NCBI GenBank assembly: GCA_016217595.1
Contig: JACRHS010000023.1
Location: 1-44,100 of the forward strand
Direction of reading: 5' to 3'
DNA length: 44,100 bases
DNA from: Opitutia bacterium
Lineage (GTDB): Bacteria; Verrucomicrobiota; Verrucomicrobiia; Opitutales; Opitutaceae
Below the pieces are notes generated by a model that was not told the origin of the DNA, did no database searches, and was given only the letters and a program-made list of their open reading frames with translations. Positions within the stretch are counted from its first letter, which is position 1. The number at the start of each line of letters is the position of its first letter. This document shows positions 7,902 through 14,699 of this stretch, one piece after another. The position numbers and the translations under genes are program-made.

Positions 7902-7934
7902 CCCTTTCGTGTTTTTCGTGTGTTTCGTGGTTAA
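7902..7934 (-). repeat. CACGAAA repeat, right end of the GxxExxY element
   Basis: Inverted copy of the 7476-7508 repeat: on the minus strand it reads three CACGAAA units separated by CA and AA. It begins just before the GxxExxY start and ends one base before the stop codon of the ABC ATPase gene. Confidence 0.85.
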
Positions 7935-8621
7935 CTAAATCCGTTCATCGCAAACTACCGCGCCGCCGCGGAGGCGGAGGGTGCGGTCACAGCGGGCGGC
8001 CAGTTCCAGGTTGTGCGTCACCAAGACCAGCGTCGTGCCACGTTCATGATTTAGTCCAAAAATCAGCTCCACCATCGCCCGCGCCGTGTCGTCGTCGAGG
8101 TTGCCGGTGGGTTCGTCACAAAAGAGGATCTTCGGGCGGTTGATGAACGCGCGGGCCAACGCCACACGCTGCTGTTCGCCACCGGAGAGCTGCACCGGAT
8201 AATGATCGCACCGCGCGCCGAGCCCCACGCGCTCCAGCAACGCCCGGCCGGCCGCCTCGCAACCGCTCTCGCCGCGCAGCTCCAGCGGCACCAGCACGTT
8301 CTCCAACGCCGTCAGCGTCGGAATCAGTTGGAAATTCTGAAACACGAAACCGACCTCGCGGTTGCGCACCCGGGCGCGCGCGTCCTCGCCCAGGCCGTCG
8401 AGCGCGACGCCGGCGAGCTGCACCGTGCCGGCGGTGGGCGCGTCGAGTCCGGCGCACAGACCGAGCAGCGTGGTTTTGCCGCTGCCACTCGGGCCGACGA
8501 TCGCGAGGCTCGCCCCGGCGGCCAGCTCGAAACTCACCTCGTGCAACACCGTGAGCGGCCCCGCCGCGGTCGGGTAAGTTTTGGTCAGGCGCTCGACTTT
8601 CAACATCGCTTCGACGTTCAT
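7935..8621 (-). CDS. ABC transporter ATP-binding protein, LolD/YbbA type
   Basis: A 228-residue nucleotide-binding subunit. Visible motifs are Walker [11 protein letters not shown]-loop in [13 protein letters not shown] signature [15 protein letters not shown], Walker [13 protein letters not shown], and the H-loop in VLVTHN. The [17 protein letters not shown] segment is typical of MacB/LolD/YbbA ATPases that pair with FtsX-like permeases. Starts at 8621 (MNVEAMLKV) and 8606 (MLKVERL) are both possible. The open frame to 8687 reads through a repeat and is not used. The partner permease is the next gene on this strand, separated by the GxxExxY element; the divergent GDSL esterase completes the cluster. 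Acts on the cytoplasmic face of the inner membrane. Confidence 0.93.
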   Translation of the reverse strand: MNVEAMLKVERLTKTYPTAAGPLTVLHEVSFELAAGASLAIVGPSGSGKTTLLGLCAGLDAPTAGTVQLAGVALDGLGEDARARVRNREVGFVFQNFQLIPTLTALENVLVPLELRGESGCEAAGRALLERVGLGARCDHYPVQLSGGEQQRVALARAFINRPKILFCDEPTGNLDDDTARAMVELIFGLNHERGTTLVLVTHNLELAARCDRTLRLRGGAVVCDERI

Positions 8622-8628
8622 TGGATAG

Positions 8629-8658
8629 AAACCACCAAATACACTAAATACACGAAAG
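8629..8658 (+). repeat. CACGAAA-type repeat, left half of the cargo-less pair
   Basis: Three degenerate units (CACCAAA, CACTAAA, CACGAAA), each separated by TA, in the same orientation as the repeat at 7476. It lies in the 44-bp space between the divergent ATPase and esterase genes and must overlap their promoters. Confidence 0.75.
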
Positions 8659-8665
8659 CCAGACG

Positions 8666-9307
8666 ATGAAAACGTTCCGCCGTTCACTCCGGATTTTCCT
8701 TTTCGTGTGTTTCGTGTCTTTCGCGGTTCCCTCTTCCGGGGCCACCTCTGCGACGAAGATGATGCTCATTCTCGGCGACAGCCTCACGGCCGGCTACGGG
8801 CTCGACGATCCGGCGACCGAGGCGTTCCCGGCGCGGCTCCAGCAATTGCTCAACAAGGCCGGCGCGTCGTGGCGCGTCGTCGGCGCCGGGTTGAGCGGCG
8901 ACACCACGGCCGGCGGCTTGCGGCGCGTCGACTGGGCGCTGCGGCAGCCGGTCGACCTCTTCGTGCTCGCGCTCGGCGGCAACGACGGACTGCGCGGCCT
9001 CTCGCCCGCCGCCACGCGCGCCAATCTCGACGGCATCCTCGCCAAAGTGCGCGCGAAATATCCCGCGGCAAAACTCGTCGTCGCCGGCATGCAGATGCCG
9101 CCGAACCTCGGCGCCGACTACCTCGACGCCTACCGTGCGGTGTTCCCGGCGGCGGCGCAGGCGGCGGGCGCGACCTTGATCCCGTTTCTCCTTGAAGGCG
9201 TCGGCGGCGTGCCCGAGCTCAACCAGCCCGATGGCATCCACCCCACCGCCAAAGGCCACGCGCGAGTTGCGGAAACGCTATGGCGTGAATTACGTGCGTG
9301 GCTTTGA
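8666..9307 (+). CDS. tesA: GDSL-type esterase / lysophospholipase, TesA-like
   Basis: A 213-residue SGNH hydrolase. Block I is LGDSLTAGYG with nucleophile S39; block II supplies the Gly of AGLSGDTTAGG; block III is GGNDGLRG with the oxyanion Asn; block V has D189 and H192 in DGIHP. Family members hydrolyse thioesters, aryl esters or lysophospholipids in the periplasm. A signal peptide spans about residues 1-26, with core IFLFVCFVSFAV; this stretch is encoded by the repeat at 8694-8730. ATG 8666 is the first in frame. It is divergent from the LolD-like ATPase, the same arrangement as E. coli tesA with ybbA-ybbP, and overlaps the next gene by 10 bp. Confidence 0.93.
   Translation: MKTFRRSLRIFLFVCFVSFAVPSSGATSATKMMLILGDSLTAGYGLDDPATEAFPARLQQLLNKAGASWRVVGAGLSGDTTAGGLRRVDWALRQPVDLFVLALGGNDGLRGLSPAATRANLDGILAKVRAKYPAAKLVVAGMQMPPNLGADYLDAYRAVFPAAAQAAGATLIPFLLEGVGGVPELNQPDGIHPTAKGHARVAETLWRELRAWL
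8694..8730 (-). repeat. CACGAAA-type repeat inside the esterase signal-peptide coding region
   Basis: On the minus strand it reads CGCGAAA, CACGAAA, CACGAAA with two-base spacers, inverted relative to 8629-8658. The two copies are separated by only about 35 bp, which hold the esterase start codon. Read on the plus strand it codes FLFVCFVSFAV. Confidence 0.75.
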
Positions 9308-10215
9308 ACCAGTCGCCGCTCACCCCCCGCATCATCTTCCGCAGGCTGCATCTGGCCCTTTGGCTCAGTCTGCCGTTTACCGCCTCCGCGCTCTTCGCCC
9401 AGCCGTTTCTCACCAGCGGGAGCCTGACCGCAACGTGGCACGACAACCTCACCCAGGCGGTGGCCGGCGTCGAGCACCTGGCCGCGACGCAGTTCGCCGC
9501 CAGTCTGGCGGCGGAGCATTGCCACACGCTCAACCGTGACGACGCGCTACTGCTCGGCGCAGCGATCAACGCCGAGGCTTGGTCGCGTTACACCGGCCTC
9601 GACCGCGCCACACTGGGCGGCCAGCTCGGTTGGCGGCACCGCTTCGGGCTTGGCGCCTATGCGCCGACGTTGCGCCTCGATCTGGCCACCGCTGTCGTGG
9701 TGGCGCGCGAGAGCGCCCGCACCGGCAACCAAAGCACCGCAACCCTGCGCGCCAGCCGCCGCTTTTCCCCCGAAACGCGTTTAGATCTCGCGGCGGATTA
9801 CGGTCGCCAGACGGCGCGCGACACCGTGCTGGGGCAGCAACGCGGCAGCCTCTCCGCCGAGGTGGCGTACGATCCCAATCCGCAGTGGCGGTGGCGCGGT
9901 CGCGTGCGCTGGGCCAATGGCGACGTGTTGGTGTATCATCCCGTGACCTGGACGCCGTGGGGCTGGCAACATCTCCACGGTTACGGCGCAGGCTACAACT
10001 ACTACGCTTTCCCGACGTCCATCGTGCGCACCTTCGGACCGCCGCACCACGCGCACCGCGTGTTCGCCCACACCTGGAGCTACAGCCTCGGCGTCTCGCC
10101 CGCCATCGGACCGCGCACGGCGCTGACGTTCCAAATCGAGCGCGCCGAGACGGCCTACGACGCGATCAGCTACATCAACCACGCGCTGACGCTCGGCGTG
10201 GCACACCAATTTTAA
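9298..10215 (+). CDS. Predicted outer-membrane beta-barrel protein
   Basis: A 305-residue protein starting at GTG 9298 (10-bp overlap with the esterase); TTG 9304 is an alternative. A signal peptide covers about residues 15-35 (LALWLSLPFTASALFAQ). The mature part is a series of alternating amphipathic strands rich in Tyr, Trp and Arg (LGWRHRFGLGAY, LRASRRFSPETRLDLAADYG, WRWRGRVRWANGDVLVYHP) and ends with ALTLGVAHQF, a terminal Phe as in outer-membrane barrels. No specific family is recognised. It is followed by a cupredoxin and an adenylate cyclase at gaps of 13 and 4 bp, suggesting one operon. It may be a porin, or a receptor for whatever the cupredoxin binds. Confidence 0.75.
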   Translation: MALNQSPLTPRIIFRRLHLALWLSLPFTASALFAQPFLTSGSLTATWHDNLTQAVAGVEHLAATQFAASLAAEHCHTLNRDDALLLGAAINAEAWSRYTGLDRATLGGQLGWRHRFGLGAYAPTLRLDLATAVVVARESARTGNQSTATLRASRRFSPETRLDLAADYGRQTARDTVLGQQRGSLSAEVAYDPNPQWRWRGRVRWANGDVLVYHPVTWTPWGWQHLHGYGAGYNYYAFPTSIVRTFGPPHHAHRVFAHTWSYSLGVSPAIGPRTALTFQIERAETAYDAISYINHALTLGVAHQF

Positions 10216-10228
10216 CCGCCCGCGCCCC

Positions 10229-10876
10229 ATGAAAACACTGCTGTGCCTGTGGCTGTTGGTTTGCGGAGCGCGTCTCGCTTTGGCGGCGGGCGTAGTCCAC
10301 GTCGTATGCGAAGACGACAAACAACAACGCGTGGCCGACGCGGTCGCCTGGCTGGTCCGCGCCGATGGCGTGACGCCCGCGCCGCAACCGCCGCCGGCCC
10401 CGGTGACCATCCAGCAACTCGGCCAGGAGTTCGATCCCTACGTCACCCCCGTGCAGGTGGGCACGCGGATCTCGTTCCCCAACCAAGACAGCGTGCAACA
10501 CCACGTGTATTCGCTGTCGAAGGCGAAACGTTTCGAGCTGCCGCTCTACCGCGGCGAGGCGCGGGAGGCGGTGGTGTTCGACCAGCCCGGCATCGTGACG
10601 CTGGGCTGCAACATCCACGATTGGATGATCGCCTACGTGGTGGTGTTGCCCACGCCGCATTTCGCCAAGTCGGGCGCGGACGGCACCGCGATCCTCAGCA
10701 ACCTGCCGGCCGGACGCTACACGCTCGAAGTCTGGCACCCCCGGCTGGCCGCCACGGTGGCGCGCGAAATCGTGATCGCGGGCGCCGACGCCGCGCCCCA
10801 GATCATCCGACTCACCTTGAAACCGGACCGACGCATCCGCCGGGCGCCCGAGGCCGGCGGCGGCGCGTACCGCTGA
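10229..10876 (+). CDS. Periplasmic cupredoxin-domain protein (methylamine-utilization-like plastocyanin fold)
   Basis: A 215-residue exported protein. The signal peptide is MKTLLCLWLLVCGARLALAA. The cupredoxin core runs from VTPVQVGTRISFPNQDSVQHHVYS to LGCNIHDWMIAYVVV; His of QHHVYS, Cys and His of GCNIHDWM and the Met are the usual type-1 copper ligands. The C-terminal part (TAILSNLPAGRYTLEVWHPRL) resembles a carboxypeptidase-regulatory beta-sandwich. Proteins like this are often named methylamine utilization protein, but no methylamine dehydrogenase gene is near. Its neighbours are an outer-membrane barrel and a membrane adenylate cyclase, so a sensory role for copper or redox state is plausible (inference). 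Confidence 0.85.
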   Translation: MKTLLCLWLLVCGARLALAAGVVHVVCEDDKQQRVADAVAWLVRADGVTPAPQPPPAPVTIQQLGQEFDPYVTPVQVGTRISFPNQDSVQHHVYSLSKAKRFELPLYRGEAREAVVFDQPGIVTLGCNIHDWMIAYVVVLPTPHFAKSGADGTAILSNLPAGRYTLEVWHPRLAATVAREIVIAGADAAPQIIRLTLKPDRRIRRAPEAGGGAYR

Positions 10877-10880
10877 CGCC

Positions 10881-12527
10881 GTGCTGCGCTTCCGCTCGTT
10901 TCGCACCCGGCTGCTCGCGCTGATCCTCGCGCTGGTCGGACTGGTGCAACTCGCCGCGATCGGCATCGTCGCCACGGTGCACCGCCGCGATGCCCGCCGC
11001 GAAATCATGTGGGAACTCGACGTGGCGGCGCGCCAGTTCCGTCAGGAGATCGCGCGCGGCAACGATTTCACCGCCCGCTCCGCCCGCGCCCTGTCAAGCG
11101 ACCACGCGTTCAAGCAGACCTTCGCGAGCACCGACGATGCCGCCACACTGCGCTCCGCGCTGGAGAGCTTCAAACTCCGCGCCCAGTTCGACGTGGTCGC
11201 CGGGCTGGCGCTCGACGGGCATATTCTGGCCGAGACGCGGGCCGGCCCCGCCGCCGACGCCGTGTACCGGCCGCTGGTGGCCGCCGCCGACGCCAGCGCG
11301 CAACTCCTCGCCACCGGCTACGGCATGATCGACGGCGAGCTTTACGCGCTCACCGCCGTGCCCATGCGCGCCCCGGATGTGATCGCGTGGTTCGTGCTCG
11401 GGCACCGGCTCGACCGCGCGTTTCTCCTCGGACTGCGGGAAACCTCCGGGGTCGAGATCACCCTGCGGCAGGGCGGCCGGACGCTCGCCACCACGGTGGA
11501 CCAGCCGGACGAATTATTTCTGTCCAACACCCAGACGCTGCCGCTGGCCGATGGCGGCGCGGCGGAGATCGTGCTGCAATATTCCTGGGACGAGAAGCTC
11601 GCCCCGGCACGGCGGCTGGAGCGCCTGCTCGCGCTGGTGGGAGGCGGCAGCCTGCTGCTGGCGGCATTGTGCGCCGTGGCCGTGGCCCGCAGTGTCAGCC
11701 GGCCGGTGCGCGCCCTCGCCGCACACACCGCGCATGTGGCCCGCGGCGACTACGCCCGGCGCATCACGCTCGCCCGCGACGACGAACTCGGCCAGCTCGC
11801 CGCCGCGTTCAACCGGATGAGCGAGGGACTCGCCGAGCGCGACCGCATCCGCGATCTGCTCGACAAAAACGTGTCGCCCGAGGTGGCTGCGCAATTGCTG
11901 CGCGACGGCGGCGCCCTCGGCGGCGAGGAGCGCGAAGTCACCGTGCTGTTCGCAGATTTGCGCGACTTCACCGCAATGAGCGAACGACTGCCGCCGCGCG
12001 AACTCCTCGCGTTGCTCAACCGTTATCTCGACCGCATGAGCGCGGCCCTTGAGCGCGAGGGCGGCGTGATCGATAAATTCATCGGCGACGCGATCATGGC
12101 GCTCTTCGGCGCGCCGCTGGATCAAGCCGACGCCGCGGACCGGGCGTTGCACGCCGCACTCGCCCTGCAGACCGCGCTGGCCGGGCTCAACGAAGAACTT
12201 GCCGCCGAAGGCCGGCCGACTCTGGCCATCGGCGTGGGCATCAACACGGCGCGCGTCGTCGCCGGCAACATGGGTTCGCACCGCCGGCTCAACTACTCGG
12301 TGCTCGGCGACGGAGTGAATGTAGCGGCGCGCCTGGAAGCGCTCACCCGCCACCCGGAGTATGCAGCCACGATTCTGGCGAGTGCGGCCACATTGCGCGC
12401 CGCCCGTGACCGCTACGCCACCCGGGCATTGGGCGAGATCACGGTGAAGGGACGGAAAGAACCCGTCGGCGTGCACGCCGTGCTCGGCCTCGCGCCCGCC
12501 CCGCCACCCGCGACAGCTCAGAGCTGA
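10881..12527 (+). CDS. Membrane-bound class III adenylate cyclase with periplasmic sensor and HAMP
   Basis: A 548-residue protein starting at GTG 10881, 4 bp after the cupredoxin stop. Order: TM1 (about 10-32), periplasmic sensor domain (33-245, probably Cache-like), TM2 (about 250-270), HAMP linker (270-325), class III cyclase domain (350-505). Catalytic residues are present: metal-binding D359 (FADLRDFT) and D403 (KFIGDAIM), K399 and D477 (VLGDGVN) for adenine recognition, N480 and R484 for the transition state. It should therefore be an active ATP cyclase making cAMP. Being last in an operon with a cupredoxin and a barrel, it probably reports a periplasmic signal. Confidence 0.93.
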   Translation: MLRFRSFRTRLLALILALVGLVQLAAIGIVATVHRRDARREIMWELDVAARQFRQEIARGNDFTARSARALSSDHAFKQTFASTDDAATLRSALESFKLRAQFDVVAGLALDGHILAETRAGPAADAVYRPLVAAADASAQLLATGYGMIDGELYALTAVPMRAPDVIAWFVLGHRLDRAFLLGLRETSGVEITLRQGGRTLATTVDQPDELFLSNTQTLPLADGGAAEIVLQYSWDEKLAPARRLERLLALVGGGSLLLAALCAVAVARSVSRPVRALAAHTAHVARGDYARRITLARDDELGQLAAAFNRMSEGLAERDRIRDLLDKNVSPEVAAQLLRDGGALGGEEREVTVLFADLRDFTAMSERLPPRELLALLNRYLDRMSAALEREGGVIDKFIGDAIMALFGAPLDQADAADRALHAALALQTALAGLNEELAAEGRPTLAIGVGINTARVVAGNMGSHRRLNYSVLGDGVNVAARLEALTRHPEYAATILASAATLRAARDRYATRALGEITVKGRKEPVGVHAVLGLAPAPPPATAQS

Positions 12528-12754
12528 CCATGCCGGCAGACAGGCGCGTGGTTAAGTTGGTTGTATGCTACCGAAGCCTCTCGCCGCAGCCGCCGGAGAT
12601 GGTTGTATAGACCCAAGAGAATAATATTGAGCCAATATATAACTGAGGCAAAAACACCCCAACAAATTCATCGGCAATTATTAATAAGACTCACGCCATC
12701 CCAGGAACACAACTCGCTAGGGAAACGGACGGTTACTAACCAAACAACCAGCCA
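12528..12754. other. AT-rich intergenic region before the island
   Basis: This 227-bp region is distinctly more AT-rich than its surroundings, especially at 12601-12720. It separates the cyclase operon from the TPR protein gene. It probably holds the promoter of the TPR gene, but no good -35/-10 pair with standard spacing was found. It contains the dyad at 12624-12638. Confidence 0.55.
12624..12638. promoter_or_regulatory. Operator-like inverted repeat
   Basis: ATATTG-AGC-CAATAT, perfect 6-bp arms with a 3-nt spacer, about 117-131 bp upstream of the TPR gene. The overlapping TATAAC could act as a -10 element. No regulator is assigned. Confidence 0.35.
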
Positions 12755-14611
12755 ATGAAGCTCTTTTCTCAAACACGTTTTGTCGTCACCGAACTGGCTC
12801 ACCGTCCGCTCCGCGTTGTGGCGTGCGGATGCATCGCCGCCTTGCTGCTGACATCGGGCATCCAGGCACAGGCCGCCGAACCGGTCGTTGAGCTGCCCAA
12901 ATTGGTCGTCACGGCCGACCGGGATTTGCCTCCGCCGGAGGCCTGGCGCTACACGACGCTCGCGGGCTGCGAAGTCATCTCCAACGCCCCGGATCGCGAA
13001 ACGCAGCGATTGTTGGAAGATTTTGCCCTTTTCCGGGAAGCACTGGCCGTGGTCTGGCCGCGGGAAAGATGGAGCATGGAGCGCACACCTGCGCCCCAAG
13101 CGCCGCTCCCATTGCGCCTGATCATCTGTGGGCGCGGTGGCAAATTTGATGCTTTTGCGCCGCGCGCACGTGCGGCGAATAAAGACTCGGTGCAAGCCAG
13201 CCTGCTGCTGCAGGGACCGCTGCAACATATCATCGTGCTCGATTTTGAAGCCAAGGAGCTGGATGTGTTGCAAACGGAGTCGTCCATCTTGGCGGAGAAG
13301 GATGACTTGGGCGGAGTCACCTATCGCACCAACCCGGAAAACTCCTCGCGCGTTATCGTCAACCACCGGCAGCAACTCTATCGCGAATATATCCGGCATC
13401 TATTGCGGCGCGATGCGGTGCGGCTGCCCGTCTGGTATGAAGAGGGCCTCACGCAAATCATCAGGCGGATGACGGTGGAGCCAAAATTCATCGAGATCGC
13501 CGCCGTCGAGGATCCCAATGCGATATCGGCCCAGGCGGCGATGAACGTGATGATGGAAATCGATACCTCTGAACCCGTCGGCGATTCCGATTTTTCGCGC
13601 GCCTTCCGGCAGCGCCCCCTCATTCAAATCCTGAAGTTTTTCGCGACACCGGCAGACGCGCCGGAGGTCCTGCAACCCCTGCGCGACAACCGTTGGTCCA
13701 AGCAGGCCTATGCCTTTGTCCACATGTGCCTGTATGGCCGCTTCGACGCCAAGGGCCTTTTGCACTCCGCCAAGGAGGCCGCGCCCATGCGCCAGGCGTT
13801 TCAGCAGTTCGTGCAGCGCGCGAGCCAATCGCCCGTCACCGAGGCGATGATACAGGAATGCTTCCAGCTCAGCTCCGCGGAGCTGGAGGAAAGGTTGCGC
13901 ACCTACGTGCGCACCACCGCCCACCGCACGGAAAGATATCACTTCAAAAATGACAGTCTGACACCGCCAGTGGCCGCGGCCTTGCGCGATGCCACCGAAG
14001 CCGAGGCCTGCTGCCTGAAGGCTGCCGCGCTCCAGTTGTCGGGCCAGGCGGAAGCCGCCCGGCGGGAACTCCTGACGCCCTACCAGCGGGGAGAACGCGA
14101 CCCGCGACTGCTGGCCGAATTGGGGCTCAGCGAATGCGCCCTGGGCCAGCCGGCGCAGGCGCGCAAACTGCTCGATGCCGCCGTTCGAGCCAACGTGGTT
14201 TGCGGCGAAGCCTATCTGGCGCTCGCCCGCTTTCGCCATGCGGACGCCGTCGCGCAACCCGCCGGAGCCAATAAAAGTTTCTCGCCGGCGCAATCGGTCG
14301 GCATCGCCGATTTGCTGCTGCGCGCCAGCGCCCAATCGCCCCGCTTGTGCGCGGTCTACGATTTGCTGGCCGACACCTGGAGTCGCAGCGTGATGCTGCC
14401 GCGGGTCGAAGATGCAAACGCCCTGGTGCAGGGTGCGCTCATCTTTCCCGGGCAATTGCGACTGGTCTATCAGGCGGCAACCCTTGCTTACGTAACGGGA
14501 AGGCCGGATGCGGCGCGCGCGCTCGCCGAACACGGCGTGGCCTATGCCCCCACTGCAGCGGCACGCGAAGCTTTCCAACAATTGCTGAGCACGATGCCCA
14601 AAAAGAGCTGA
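12755..14611 (+). CDS. Exported TPR protein with degenerate peptidase-MA-like (gluzincin) domain
   Basis: A 618-residue protein. N-terminal signal sequence to about residue 41 (ending SGIQAQAAEP). The middle contains YREYIRHLLRRDAVRLPVWYEEGL, which aligns with the peptidase-MA pattern HExxH...LPxWxxEGL. Both zinc His positions are Arg (R210, R214), while E211 and E230 remain, so metallopeptidase activity is unlikely. The C-terminal half (about 400-615) is helical with TPR-like repeats (QAEAARRELLTPYQ, QPAQARKLLDAAV, RPDAARALAEHGVAY). The gene at 26160 is a divergent paralogue with the same plan. It converges on the TonB receptor, sharing a terminator region. A periplasmic binding or scaffold role with the receptor is inferred. 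Confidence 0.75.
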   Translation: MKLFSQTRFVVTELAHRPLRVVACGCIAALLLTSGIQAQAAEPVVELPKLVVTADRDLPPPEAWRYTTLAGCEVISNAPDRETQRLLEDFALFREALAVVWPRERWSMERTPAPQAPLPLRLIICGRGGKFDAFAPRARAANKDSVQASLLLQGPLQHIIVLDFEAKELDVLQTESSILAEKDDLGGVTYRTNPENSSRVIVNHRQQLYREYIRHLLRRDAVRLPVWYEEGLTQIIRRMTVEPKFIEIAAVEDPNAISAQAAMNVMMEIDTSEPVGDSDFSRAFRQRPLIQILKFFATPADAPEVLQPLRDNRWSKQAYAFVHMCLYGRFDAKGLLHSAKEAAPMRQAFQQFVQRASQSPVTEAMIQECFQLSSAELEERLRTYVRTTAHRTERYHFKNDSLTPPVAAALRDATEAEACCLKAAALQLSGQAEAARRELLTPYQRGERDPRLLAELGLSECALGQPAQARKLLDAAVRANVVCGEAYLALARFRHADAVAQPAGANKSFSPAQSVGIADLLLRASAQSPRLCAVYDLLADTWSRSVMLPRVEDANALVQGALIFPGQLRLVYQAATLAYVTGRPDAARALAEHGVAYAPTAAAREAFQQLLSTMPKKS

Positions 14612-14612
14612 A

Positions 14613-14643
14613 TAAAAAGCCGCGTCTCATCGCGACGCGGCTT
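14613..14643 (-). terminator. Terminator of the TonB receptor transcript
   Basis: Perfect 10-bp stem (14617-14626 with 14634-14643) and 7-nt loop; on the minus strand it is followed by TTTTTATT. It lies immediately after the TPR gene stop, between convergent genes, and terminates the receptor mRNA. Confidence 0.8.
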
Positions 14644-14664
14644 GGGTGATGCCAGACCATGGGT

Positions 14665-14693
14665 GCCGATGCGGGCGTTCGCCCCGCATCGGC
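14665..14693. terminator. Second hairpin between convergent genes
   Basis: Perfect 11-bp stem (14665-14675 with 14683-14693) and 7-nt loop, 7 bp from the receptor stop codon. No T-tract on either strand, so it may assist termination or protect the mRNA end rather than terminate alone. Confidence 0.5.
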
Positions 14694-14699
14694 GACCGC

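Larger units (their letters stand above)
7476..7934. mobile_element. Putative small element: GxxExxY gene between inverted CACGAAA repeats
   Basis: The 126-codon GxxExxY gene lies between a left repeat (7476-7508) and a right repeat (7902-7934) that are near-perfect inversions of each other. Each carries three CACGAAA units spaced nine bases apart. The unit is inserted exactly between the ATPase stop (7935) and the permease start (7472). No transposase is encoded and no target-site duplication is obvious, so mobility is inferred from structure, from its position inside a normally contiguous gene pair, and from the second repeat pair at 8629-8730. Confidence 0.55.

Noticed and set aside
7476..8730. 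CRISPR array
   Set aside because: The CACGAAA units are 7 bp with 2-bp gaps and occur as inverted pairs; no spacers and no cas genes.
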